From: Stratiolaelaps scimitus
Lineage: Eukaryota > Arthropoda > Arachnida > Mesostigmata > Laelapidae
Direction: 5' to 3'
DNA: 64,000 nt
NCBI GenBank assembly: GCA_019614645.1
Contig: JABWDB010000046.1
Location: 1,254,001-1,318,000, forward strand
The notes under the pieces were generated by a model. That model saw only the letters and a program-made list of their open reading frames with translations. It was not told the DNA's origin and searched no databases. Within the stretch, counting starts at the first letter, position 1, and each line of letters starts with the position of its first letter. Both the position numbers and the translations under genes were made by a program. This document shows positions 24,801 to 36,622 of this stretch, one piece after another.

Positions 24801-27272
24801 GACACCGATGCCCTTCATCTATGAGGTGTTCCCGTTTAAATGTTTTCGCTTTTATTCAAACATACAGTAGTTAGGAATTATTTCTAGGGCTTATAGGGGG
24901 GGGGTGAGGTCGACAAGGTCCCGAGGAAGGCGATGGCATTGCCCCTCCGCACAGCGAGGGACAGGCGCTGCAGAAGGAAAGAACCTGCGCGCTTGTCCCC
25001 GGTTGCGCGGATCAGCCTATGGTAGACCCCTTCGAGGAAGTTCGCAGTGAGAGGGCCGTGCCCGTTTGAATTTCATAATAAATGATAAAATAGCTTCGTT
25101 CTCCTGCTGTTAATCTTCAAAATCGCTAAGTGCGAATAAGCCAGCTGCAATTGAACAGTCATCATTTCTATAAACAGACTTAAAAAAAATTATTGTCCCA
25201 TGCTGAACATTAGGCAGAAACGATGCAACGTAACGTAAATCGTCGCCTTGCCTCCTCACCATAGCATATATTGACCATTGGGAAAACACCTACCCCCTTT
25301 CCATAGGCACTACAATATCGATACTACCTGGATAGGAGTTGCATTCGCGTTTTATCGCCCAGGAGTGATCCGCCGGTTCGGCTGCTCGAAGGATCGATCG
25401 TTAACACGCTCACACGTCGCCCATACTCTGATATCAGGTATTCGCCGAACACCTGTCGACGGGCAAGTGGGATTTTGACATTTCGAAACTGGCTTGCCTT
25501 CTCCGTGGTCGGAATTTACACGAGGGTGACTACTCGACTAGTCTTTGACATCTCGCCTTCGTTTATAGGCACGAAGAACAGCTTGAAGGCTTGTCTATAT
25601 TTACCTAACTATTGGGCATAGTGTCTATTTAAAATAAATGAGTATTTAGAAAAGTCTCATTTCTTCTTCTTTTTTAAATCGTCCTCTCATATGATTGTTC
25701 ACCTCGTTGTCACGCCAAACTCACGACAATGGGCGTGGCGACGTGGACCGAGACGACAATTAGAGCGTGTTGCCTTAACAAGCAACGCCTGACATGAACA
25801 TCATCGTTGCAAGGGGATGACATAATTGTCAATGTTAAATTCTAATACAAACAAAATTGTTTTCTTCGAAAAAAGATTCTTATTTTTTCTGTGAATATCG
25901 GCGCCGCTCTGGCGCGCTCACTTTGTGGCGTGATTTTTCAAAATTCATAATCTTACGTTTTCTGATCAGATCTGAGAGAAAGTGGCTACTTTTTTTTGCC
26001 GCTGTTGACGGGACTTATATATTTTGCGGATGGCGGGGTTTCAGCTCTTCTCTCAGCGGACACTGTTCTATATTTTCGAGAGGATATGAATGTCAGACCT
26101 GGCAGGTAGCTCTTTAAAGTGTCACGATAAGGCCGTTTTAGGATCACCCAGCAGGTGCCTTTGGGAAACGACAACCGCCCAAATTTCCCTTTCCGAGGAC
26201 AACCGGAGAAATAGAACGAGGAACAATCTAGACTGTGACGATGCAGCAACGGAGCTATTAATTGGTGACGATGATTAGGTGAGGAGGGACCTTCGGGGAC
26301 GGCACCTCGCCAGCAGGGATACAAGGTCCGCGAATGCTTTATACTCTTTATAACGAAACACTTTGCTACACTATCCTCGGTATCGTCACTCTCTGCCAGT
26401 TACTTTAGAATAACATATCACATGAGTAATTCCAGGTGAAATTAGCCCTTACCTCGATAAACGATGATTTTCCGACACCAGGGGGTCCGGTAATTCCTTC
26501 ACAAAAAATTTACAAAAATTACAAACTGACTTATAGTCAACGCACAACTACAATATGCAAGCTGAATAATGTACAGGCATCATAATTATTGTATTGTTAT
26601 TATTAGTCTTATGATGAATATGAAATAACGACGATATTATATATATATATTAGGTTGACACATATAAATTTCAATGGGGGGGGGGGGTGATGCCATCGCT
26701 CAATCTTGTTGGCCATAAGCCAGGACGTAATTTCATTGTTACGATGTGCCCTAGCATTGTCATTGAGCAGCCACACTCCGTGCTTCTCTACTAACCGATG
26801 CGGACGTTGTGCTTCTCTGACGCCTGGTTTCGTCGGATGCACTCAGCGACTAGGTGTTGAGCTTTCTATAACAATAGGGAAGGATAATTAATTTTTACAG
26901 GTTAGTTGAAACAGCAACAATATATATATATATATATATATATGTTGAGACGTTTTTAGCTCTTGCAAAGAATGACTCAAGTGATAGCGAGTTAGCCAAA
27001 ATCGAATTTATGAGGTGCAACCCTTTACGGTTTTTTTTATTTTGCTATCTCTTATTTTCCAAAATAGACAATCAGACATACTCGACTAGCTGATTGACTG
27101 AACTGACCTCTCTGTGTGCGGGGTTTTCCGACTCGATAAGGGTGATGGCTCGGGCTAGAGGGGCCCTTTTACCTGCCACAATTCCGTTAAGCAGGTCGCT
27201 AGTACTTTGTGGACGGCTTGATGTATTCAACGCTCGGATCAGGCTGGTCTCGTCCGAGACAGGCCGAAACCT
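21821..27272 (-). CDS. MMAA: MMAA, mitochondrial cobalamin-chaperone GTPase (MeaB/ArgK family), partial
   Basis: Nine exons were found on the minus strand: 27272-27108, 26496-26453, 25452-25328, 24517-24419, 24114-24020, 23462-23419, 22775-22650, 22378-22235 and 21958-21821 (TAA). Phases fit at every junction from the second exon on. Motifs in order are [14 protein letters not shown]-loop [17 protein letters not shown] then [15 protein letters not shown]...[32 protein letters not shown] and NMWTYLQ. These match the family through the G1 motif, the base-recognition motif and the C-terminal helices. Known members protect and load methylmalonyl-CoA mutase with adenosylcobalamin. Missing are the first exon(s) with the mitochondrial targeting peptide, and about 30 residues between [10 protein letters not shown] and the P-loop, where a phase 0-to-1 exon is expected. 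A mariner fragment sits in exactly that gap. Confidence 0.92.
23920..24000 (-). repeat. Degenerate tRNA-Ser(GCT)-like sequence in an MMAA intron
   Basis: Read on the minus strand, a GACTGCTAGAC anticodon-loop-like string is followed at normal tRNA spacing by a T-arm/box B-like GGGTTCAAATCC. The acceptor and D arms do not pair well, so it is probably not a working tRNA gene. A tRNA pseudogene or the head of a SINE fits better. Confidence 0.4.
24893..25064 (-). mobile_element. Probable retroelement protein fragment inside an MMAA intron
   Basis: A GC-rich minus-strand frame of about 56 codons ends at a stop just before an AT-rich region. It contains [14 protein letters not shown] and FLGTL, which resemble the C-terminal part of reverse-transcriptase proteins of some animal retroelements. 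I recall only the general pattern and cannot name a family. Its base composition differs from the intron around it, which suggests an insertion. It lies between MMAA exons 24517-24419 and 25452-25328. Confidence 0.35.
26686..26842 (-). mobile_element. Truncated mariner (Tc1/mariner) transposase fragment
   Basis: The minus-strand frame holds a [12 protein letters not shown] string followed by ITSWL and an ERWHHPP, which match the DDD/E catalytic block of mariner transposases (HDNARPH ... HPPYSPDL). It stops in a run of C/G, and only this C-terminal third remains, so it is dead. It sits in the MMAA intron between the N-terminal exon and the P-loop exon. Confidence 0.6.
26920..26943. repeat. (TA)n microsatellite in an MMAA intron
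   Basis: About 12 TA units beside the mariner fragment. Confidence 0.9.
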
Positions 27273-30200
27273 CTGCAACTGAAGTGTACGCTCATGTAAT
27301 TAGGTTACTTATTACATTTCTTAGGTGGAGGTGTAAGTTTCCCCGGGTTGTTAAATATGAACCAAAGCGAAATTTGGTGACGAATGCATCTTGCTGTATC
27401 AAGCCATTATGTTACTTGACTCGTTATTCACGACCTTCTTGCCATATTTTGACCAATATTTCAAATACTTTTTGCCAAAACTCGGGTTTTATTAGGTCGA
27501 CAGACGCGTGTAGCCTGATCAAAATGCATCTTTGTTGTCAAAAGTCTCGCCTCCCATATGATAGGCTAGCAAACGGAGAAGGAGGTCATCGGTCGGTGCA
27601 AGGTCTCCGGGATACGGGGGATGCTGAACCACTCATTCACTTTCAGATCTTGGAGGGCGGATCTGACAATGGTGGGGATAGTATGGGGACAAGGGTGGCC
27701 GGTGCCGGGTGAAGTGTTGAGCGTCAACCGATTTGTTTTGGATCCAAACGCCAGCACGGTGAATGAACCCCATTAAGCACAGATATTCTGGTTGGACTCC
27801 ACCTGCGCAGTCAATTATCAGCTTGATTGGCGGCCATTCTGATCTGAAACAGCCTTCAAACGGTCGGCGAACTTCACTGGTGTACCCCAGCGCGGCGCAG
27901 CGTCAGCGATGCATAATATCATGCTAGCATCATAGTGCTATTGTTTCAAAGAATAGGATATATATTCAAATGGAACACCTTCTCTCTAAGACCGCAGGCT
28001 CGAGGCCGTGAACTGACATATACGCTAGCTATAATTCCATGATGAGCTGTTTCACACCAAACATAAATTACAAAGCATTTTTCAATACTTTGAAATAAAA
28101 ATGAGAATATTTCGTTTCTAATAGCAGATAGCACTGCGCGCCATTCCAAGTTTGAAAAATAAGCAGACGCATTTTCCTCTAAATGCAGCAGATTCCGTCA
28201 ACAATTTAGCCTCATCTAACTACATAGAGAAGATCAGAAAATATGTACTGGGCATTTCTCAATTGATAACGTGCTGTTTTGTCCAAAACGAATTATGAGT
28301 TATAAATTAGTATTTCTTTTTGGTCATAAAATTATGATTCCATTGAAGTAAGCGAGTAATAGTAGAATTGTTGAATGTAAAAAAGCTGACAAAATCAAGT
28401 AACGAGTTCTGTGCTAAGACCGAATCGCAGTATATATATATATATAGTTATTAAACAAATAAACAACATCATGTTATAGGCCTCGGCTCTGAGCCGTGAG
28501 GTATTTCTATTGGAATCAATCAGTGGTCATATGTATTTTACTCTTTAACTGTATAGTTAATGGCAAGAATCTCCAGATAGAGAAATCCACATCTGGCAGG
28601 CATCTGGCAATAGACCAACACCCTCATCATTAGGTTCATCTTCGGGACGATCTAATAAAATAAAAGCCGATAATATCGACTAACTATCTGTGATTCGCCT
28701 CCATCACATCTCGCCCTTACGGCAGACCCTGTCTTCACACACATCCACAAGGACGGCCCGGCCATATCTCGAGGTTGGTGGTTCTATTACCTGCTGTCAT
28801 CATCATCATCATCACTACACCACCGAAAGCGACTCGACAACAATAGCCGGCCGATCGCTGTTGTCGTATGATTGAAGAGGCCTTAAGAGCGAAACGAGCA
28901 GACGAGCTGGCTATAACATAGAGATTGTTGTCAGGAGACAAACAGATAAACAAACACGCCAGCAGACAACCGAACGAATGAATGAATTCGTCTCGCACCC
29001 GGTCGATTGGGGGAGGGCGAAGCCCTCCGATGATTCGGCACCTCCGCAGCCGCTCCTTTGGCGCCACGACCTGTGGTGGCGGGCGAGCCAGCAAGGCAAT
29101 ACAATAACAACAACAATAATAATAATACACTGACTGGCTGGCGTCAGCAGCCATCCAGCAAGCAGCAAGCTAGCCCTATTTAGTGGCGAGGCTTAGAGCC
29201 GTCGGTGATCGAGCAGGCCTTAAGGTGAGTGGTTTTCTGGAAGAATCTAGTTTGACTATCGAGAAGTGGACACCTGTGGGGGCCAGGCGGCCGGCGGAAG
29301 ACGCTCGCGGGCCTCGGGGGCACGAAGTCCACGACACGAGCGACCCCTCTAGGCCTATTTAGGGCAAGGCCTGCAGTGGGCCCTAACTCTCGTCGGTTCG
29401 CCATCTTGGCCGGCCCAACAGCTACAGTGGTGGTGGGTTGTGCCTGGATACAATAAACGTTTCGTGATGTGACCGCACGTTCGGCTCAGTGTGATGTGCT
29501 CCTCGTCGGACCCATGGCTGAGGCCGGCAAGCATCGGGGAACACAGTAAACGTGTCGTAATGTAAAATAACGTTGTGTGCTTTCGAGAAATCATCTGCCA
29601 CGGGAGGGGGATGGGCCGCGGTGTCTACGAAACCAAAGCTATATGCGTCGTTTAGGCCAATGCTGCTGCTATGTAGGCAGCCAGCAGCAGCAGCAGCCGC
29701 TGCTGTTCGTTTGTGACCGCTCGCCTCTGGTATCGATGCTGCCGCCGGTAGTGGCGGTGATGATGCTGCAGCAGCAACATAGAATAGTGTGTAATGCCGG
29801 CCATGTTATAAAAATTCGACGGTAGCGTAATAGAATCGTTGTGCTCCCATCTCGATGCGCTGTGCGATTCCCCGAACGTCATCGAGCCTCGTCTCGACAG
29901 GCCTAAATCACCTAACCCTATTCATACACTAACATTGAACACATCCTAGCTAGATAATAATCATAATAATAGTAATAATAAATTATAATATAGATATGCT
30001 TATATACACGGGTATAAAATTTCAATACAATATGCACACTGGACTCCCACAACGGTTTAATGGAACAACGCTATGGGAGGCCGTTCTCGGGACGCTTACA
30101 CAATTATATTGCGGCTGCTGCTGCTGCTGTTGCTATACTCGGCGGTCAGTCACTTACCAAGGCAATCGCTCGGCTGTAGCTGGCCCGGAGCATGTTGTAG

Positions 30201-30547
30201 TCTAGCTCCCGAAGTCGAGGTTGAAATTCGAGTATATCTACAATGGATAGATGCGACAATCGGGCCGCCAGCAAATGGCCTATCGCCGTGAAGGCAGCTA
30301 TCACGTTAGGGCTCGTGGGGGGACAGTCGGAGGGGGCCGAATTGAACCATTGCTATCGTCGCCCTGCTGCTGCTGTTGTTGTGTTCCTCTGCTGTTTGTT
30401 GTCGGTTGATGGCCAAACGCCGCGTTTGCCTGGACTTCGCTATTCGTCGATCGTGAGCTCAGCCGAGCCGAGGCATAGCAAAATAGATAGATTGGTTTTT
30501 TTTTGGTTTCGCGCACCCCCGAAATGTTTATATATATATTATATCAA

Positions 30548-30571
30548 ATATATATATATATATATATATAT
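30548..30571. repeat. (TA)n microsatellite
   Basis: About 12 TA units; a shorter TA tract precedes it at 30530-30547. Confidence 0.9.
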
Positions 30572-30917
30572 GATTGGAGACGTAGGTATTTCGTCCTATA
30601 TATCTCATGATTTTTTCCGTTCACAACGCTCCTGCTCAGACTATATTACGTTTTGTTACATCATTCTGTATTAGTCATACTCCTATGGCACTCGGACCGA
30701 ACTGGGTCCGCTCTGTCGTATTTTACGTGAGCGTCACTTGCACTCGTGTGTGATAATGCAGGAGAGCATTGAACGGGCTTTGGTACAAAGCATGGTACTT
30801 CAGTACACTGTCTACGGTGACTCGGTGTTGCTGTACTATTATTATACTGATTATAGTCAGACTAATTACGCGCGTGTCTGATTTCATTCATATATTTTTA
30901 GCGTACTTGTATACGTA

Positions 30918-30920
<3 letters not shown>

Positions 30921-30954
<34 letters not shown>
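30921..30954. repeat. (TA)n microsatellite
   Basis: About 17 TA units in intergenic sequence. Confidence 0.95.
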
Positions 30955-30956
<2 letters not shown>

Positions 30957-31682
30957 CGATTTCACAAGATCTGAGCGAAAAATCAACTTAGAAAAAGACG
31001 AAGAAGTTTTTCTGATGTCCTGTTTTTCCCATATTAATAGCAGCCGGTAGTGCTGATCTGTTCGAGTCAAGATCTGTCTACGAGATTGCGAGCGAGCCGT
31101 CGTCTGTTCTATGTACGAGAGCGTTGTCGGAATGAACTACGCAGTTAGGTCTCTTGTGAGCGAGTGGCTATCGCGCGGAGAGGTCGGCGCCCTGCGCGTA
31201 AACAACCCTGATGCAAATGGCCGACGCCGGCGATGGCTGCCGGCATAAAACGTCCCGAGACGAGGGAACTCTGCTGGTTGCTTTGGTGGCAACCAGTGGC
31301 GCTAGGGAGAGGGCAATTCAGGCAAAGGGGCCAAATTCGTCATTGTTATTGTTATTATTCGGGTGCAGCGGAACAACTGCGCAAGGGAGAAGAAACAATG
31401 GAACTGTAATATTTGTCAATGTTTAATTGGCAATCGGCGGACAATCTTGCGTGTCTCGTTCGATCTCTGGCAGACGGCTGAATCGCACAGCAGTATACAC
31501 ACGGGATGGCGCGGTAATAAAGTTTGTCAAAAAACAACATCATTCAAATGTACGCGACAGCTCACAACTGGCCGAAGCTTAGCGTTAATTCGGATTAGTA
31601 TAATATTATGTAGACAGTATGTTCATGGAACTCGATTTGATAGCTGAGGGTAGAATGGTCCATTCGTAAAAAGTTCTTTGGC

Positions 31683-31750
31683 GACGACAGGATTCGATCT
31701 CGCTTCGCGGCGATTGCAAGGCCCCGACGTTGCCACCAGGCCACTGTCGA
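31683..31750 (-). repeat. tRNA-like element (RNA polymerase III box A and box B)
   Basis: On the minus strand TGGCCTGGTGG (31743-31733) matches 10 of 11 positions of the box A consensus. A weaker box B-like GAGATCGAATCC lies at 31701-31690, at tRNA-like spacing. The T stem and acceptor stem pair poorly, so a tRNA pseudogene or SINE head is more likely than a working tRNA. Its tail does not resemble the other SINE copies in this window. Confidence 0.45.
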
Positions 31751-33681
31751 TGGCTTCTATCGCGCTCTCGGAATATGTTTGCTCCGCTTTGAACGCGTGG
31801 TTGCGTATAAACTTAAATGCCATTTGTCATTTCGGTGGGAACAAACATTCTTTGTTGTTAAACGTCCGGAACAACTTCTCGGGGAATAGTTATGACGGAG
31901 TTTGCTAAATGATTATCTTGCTCCACATTGGCTCATTGATAACATCTACATAGGTGCACTTTCCGAGACTTCGAAACTTGCTCGACGACTGCCCTGAGAA
32001 TGAAAATTTCGAGTTTGAGAATCTAGAACTGGCATACTTGAACTTTCCGGCCTTTTTGTGCTTAAAACGCCCCAAGTCATCTCACTCCCGAGAGTTTCGT
32101 ATCCAGTTCTACTACGACATAATCGTGTAATGAAACATCACTATACTTATTATTTTTATTGAACTTATTACCGGGCCTCTGTTGAAGACTGACATTGATG
32201 CATACCCAAAGACCAGATTCGTGATGAATTTCAAACGAGTATTCCAAGGTTGGACAGTCCATTTCCAAATAGACTCCGGCTGTGGTTTCCGCCATGCATG
32301 CTTAGTTAACAATTTGATCCATGCGAAAATAATTAGATAATTATATTAGTGGTTGTTTTCTTATTGATTATTTTTGGATTTTTCTTTGCAGGCAATTTGC
32401 CTTTCCAAGGCAGTGAGCTAAGATCTAGGAGATAAAAAGAAAAACAAGCTCTCAAAAAATATCTACAATAAAAGACGCCGGATAAGTGTCGAAAAAAGAC
32501 AAGAACAACAGAGGGGCACAAACTGAACGACGCCTGAAAAACGCAACAAAAATTGCCGACCTTTTTTTTGCTCAGAGGACTCTGATCTCTGAAACTTCAT
32601 CATATTAATACTGCTACTACCAGTGATATACACTAGACGACCGTGACGATTAGCAATTCAATGTGTACTAATTAATTAAAACCTCCTCGATTTGATCGAA
32701 ACTGAAGTAGAGTCAATCAAGCCTTCGCCTACTATATCGATTACACTACATCAATTTATCACTGTACAAACCTATATATATATATATATACATATTTACT
32801 GCTAAGACAATAATAATAATAATAGCTCTAATAGTTCTAATACGGAAACATCTAAGTAAACAAAACATCTATGAACTAGTCTAAATAAAACTAGTTGTAA
32901 TCATAGAGACACATACCGAACTCTCTTGTATACTATACAATGAATGTGATACATTTCGTTTTAATACGAATAATTATTGTTAATTCAGAAGAAGAGGAAG
33001 GGAGTGAAAGACGAGTCTGAGCCAAATACGAAATCTCTCAAAATAGAACTGGTAGTTGAATGCAGTAGGGCATAGAGAATTATACTGAACAAACAAATAA
33101 GGACGAAACGAAGGACAGGACACACGCGAAAATCTTCAACGGCACAAAGTAGGCCCCCGGGACAACGCTAGACCGGATCGCAAGATAGCCTGCAGAAGAC
33201 CGGCCTAACTGATCAGGTTCGTCTACCGGGGTGGCTTTAGGGGTTCGTTTTTCGTTGGAATTGTCGATTTGTGTGTGTGTTGCCTACTTTAATATTTTAT
33301 GGCCATCCGAATGACAAAACGTGGTCGACCGTTAACTAACTTGCTTTAGCGTATTGGTGTTATCAAAATTGCTTGCTTTCCGAACGGTGTTATCAAAAAT
33401 AATGCTGTCAATAAACATACACAAACTTCTTATCGCTCGGAGACATTTCACACCAGCAGCCAAACACTCTTCGTCTCGCGTAGTATTCAAGCATTTACGT
33501 TCGATTTGTCCACGCGACTTCCATTGCCGTTTTTAGGACCAGACCGTCGTCGATTGTGATCGTGGTCAACGATCATTGAAGGAATCTTCCCCGAGTTCGG
33601 CTAGCAACCATACAGAGGAGACAGTATTAGGAAGTAGTTGACCTCCGCGAGATTCAACCAGTTCGGGCGATACTGATCGCG

Positions 33682-36084
33682 ATGATGGACGCGGTGTGCC
33701 CAGTGGCGGCCGGTGCAGGCGGCGGTGGAGTCGGCACCGGCTGTTCAAGCGGAGGGGGTGGTCCCGCACATTTTGTCGTGCCCGAGGACATGCAGCACCT
33801 TGGGATTGCGCCTATCGGCGATCCCCACCACGCTAGCTTTGTCAATACCCTTATCTACTCGCAGGTAAGTCACTTGTTGGATGATTTCATGTGTTGCTGC
33901 TGCTGCTGCTGCTGTAATTAATCTTGCTTTTGAACGTTTACTGGTCGAAAGAAAATAGCGGCAGAGTGGAATCCAACTTGGCTACTCTGTTGACTTGGAT
34001 TAAAAACGGACGATTCAGGCATTACACACCAGTGTGACAACATGACGATTGGAATGAAGAGGAATAACGCCAAAGCGTGTTTCCTGTATATGAAGACGTG
34101 TGAAAAGTTGCATTTGTGAAATAGTTAGAATTCGAATATGCCACTCGTATTTGAAAGGGTAATTGCATCGTTGGTAGGTAGAAGATAGTCAGAAAAACGG
34201 GTGACGTCTGTTGAGACATGTGCAATTTTATGCGTGACTTAATTGCATTTCGAGAAGTTAATCATTTTGACGGATCACGTTAACAATTCAAGGAGACGGA
34301 CGGTATCATCATGGAAAGTGACGAATTGGCAACGGAGATTGTCGGTGAGATTATGCCCGTTCCTGAAACCGTTGCTCAACATCAGGAGGTAAGATTTCTG
34401 CTTTTTCTTGTTGAACACGTGAAAGGCTATTGGTTGCAATAGGAACTGTTGGCTGTGGAAATCAATAGACATTTTTGAGATTACATAGCTATGCGCTCTG
34501 ATAGTTGGATCACTCTTGTGAGCGGTGTTTTGCAATGGGATACCTTCACCTCTGGGTGGTATTTTGTCATACTAACATGCCTATGCTGAAAAAAAAAACG
34601 GTCCTCCCGATAGGTGATCCACATGGATCTCGCCCGAGACGAGTCAGGCCTGATCGGCGTATCCGGTGGGAATTCGAGCGAGCTGGATGAAGGTCACCCA
34701 ATGGGCGGCGAAGTCATATCTGAAAGTTTGGCCGGTTCCGTGGCGGCAGTTGGCGTCGATGAGATGCAACCGCAATCCGATGAAGATGAAGATGTGAAAG
34801 CCGGCATTGTACTTCACGTTCACGACATCAAGCAAGAACGTACGTTTCGTCGAGCCCGTTGTGCGCGACCTTCAAATGTCATTACATTCAAGCGTTTCTC
34901 TAATCGCCTTTAATGCCTTAACGAGACAACAATTCGGGCCTTTTGCAAGGCCCCGGTGAAAAGAGGTCACCCCCTCCCCCTCCGCGAGCCCGCTTTAATC
35001 CTCGCTCTATATCTCTCTTATAAATAACTCGTTCATGTGCCCACCTGCAGTGCCGGGTTGCGGTCCCGAGGAGGAAGCGGCTGTCGGTGTCTCCGAGGAG
35101 GTTGTAGTGGACTCATCGAGGTTCTTCCTTGAGGACGACGCTCTTGACACGACGCCGGTCGAGACAGAAGGCGAGCACGTCATCACGGCTGATGATGAAG
35201 ATGCGGCGCTGCAGCATCATCACCACCCTCATTTAGACCAGCATCAATCGATTGGGCAGCATCTGCACACGAGACACCGCAGTGGTCAGCGGTCACTCGG
35301 CGGCCGTCACAGTAATCATATACGCGTTTATCACGGGAGTGTCGCTGAGCTGGATGATGAAGAGGTGAGCGATCGAGCGGAGAAGTGCTAGTTTTTACCT
35401 GAGCCAGACATAGTGGTGCGAACGCAACCTTAAATGTTAACGTTTGAAACTGTTCTCTACAAAGTGGCGTATGTGTGTGTCTAGATCTTGTTTAAAGAAA
35501 CAAGAAATACAAACGTTTGAGTTATGATCCATTCGCGGGCGTTGATAGGCGATTTCATCAAAAATCGTAAATGATCATTCGTTGTATGGAGCTAGACGAA
35601 CGAAATAGCTAAATGATCGAATGCGGTAAAAAGGCAGCTCGAGCGGAGCTCGTCTTTAATTGTCTTATGGGCTTCCTCTCCCGTATTTCAATTAGTTCTC
35701 TGTTCAGTGTCCAATGATTGAAATGAATTGGAAATTCGTCCGTTTAGGTGACGATAGGCGATGACGTCGGCGTAGAAATGGATGAAGAACTTGTCGAAGA
35801 TGTTGAGATGTCCGCCAATTCTCTTGTGGTCGCCTCAAGTGAAATGGGCACAGCCAGGAGTCGGGCTCGCACGAGAGATCACCAGTTGCTCTCGAGCGGC
35901 CGGGGAGATCAAATGGCCGGCAGTCATCATCAAGCTGACGTACAGCCTCATTTTCTTGGAGCACACCGGGATAACCTACAGGATGAACATGCGTTCCAGG
36001 ACCAGGAACAGGGAATAACATCAGGTAACACGTGGGACCCTCCTGGGTGATGTCTAGATGTACAAGATTATATCGATTTGAGCC

Positions 36085-36126
<42 letters not shown>

Positions 36127-36570
36127 ATATATATGTGTGTGTGTATGCGCTTCATGACATTTTTAACTATTTGCCGCGTGGTTATTACGCTGTTTCGCCT
36201 CTTTCAATAGAGCTATATCAAGTATATATCTAGTTCCACAGCAGAGTTGTCTATTTATATCTCGACAACTGTTCTATACGTGCGGGTTCTACCCTGGCGG
36301 ACTACTTGACTACTCACGTATACATCATGTTCCTTATTTAGGATATTCATGCATGGAGTGCGGAGCAGTGTTGAAATCAAAAGCTGCTGCTAAAAAGCAC
36401 CTCATCCAGGTACATAACTACCAATGCACTTCAAAGCGAAAACACCTTCGACAGCAGCAGCAGCAGCAGTTGCAGCAGCAGCAACAACTGCAGCAGCAGA
36501 TGGATATGCAGATGGAACAGCTACAATTTAATACGCAAGCGGCGACATCTGCACTTGGTATGTGCAGAGA

Positions 36571-36622
<52 letters not shown>

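Larger units (their letters stand above)
27273..33681. other. Region between the divergent MMAA and zinc-finger genes
   Basis: The two flanking genes point away from each other, so their promoters and first exons should lie here. I could not place them. Open frames are short and often in simple sequence: CAG/CTG near 29680-29780, GCT near 30115-30130, (TA)n at 30548-30571 and 30921-30954. A frame at 27946-28149 on the minus strand was considered as the MMAA first exon, but it lacks a good splice donor. One tRNA-like element is listed separately. Confidence 0.4.

Noticed and set aside
27946..28149. Minus-strand frame as first exon of MMAA
   Set aside because: It starts with a Met and basic residues but has several acidic residues and no good splice donor in phase with the next exon.
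36407..36411. Alternative splice donor (CAG|GTACAT) inside zinc finger 1
   Set aside because: Using it would remove the second His of the finger and put the next exon out of frame. Reading through keeps both.
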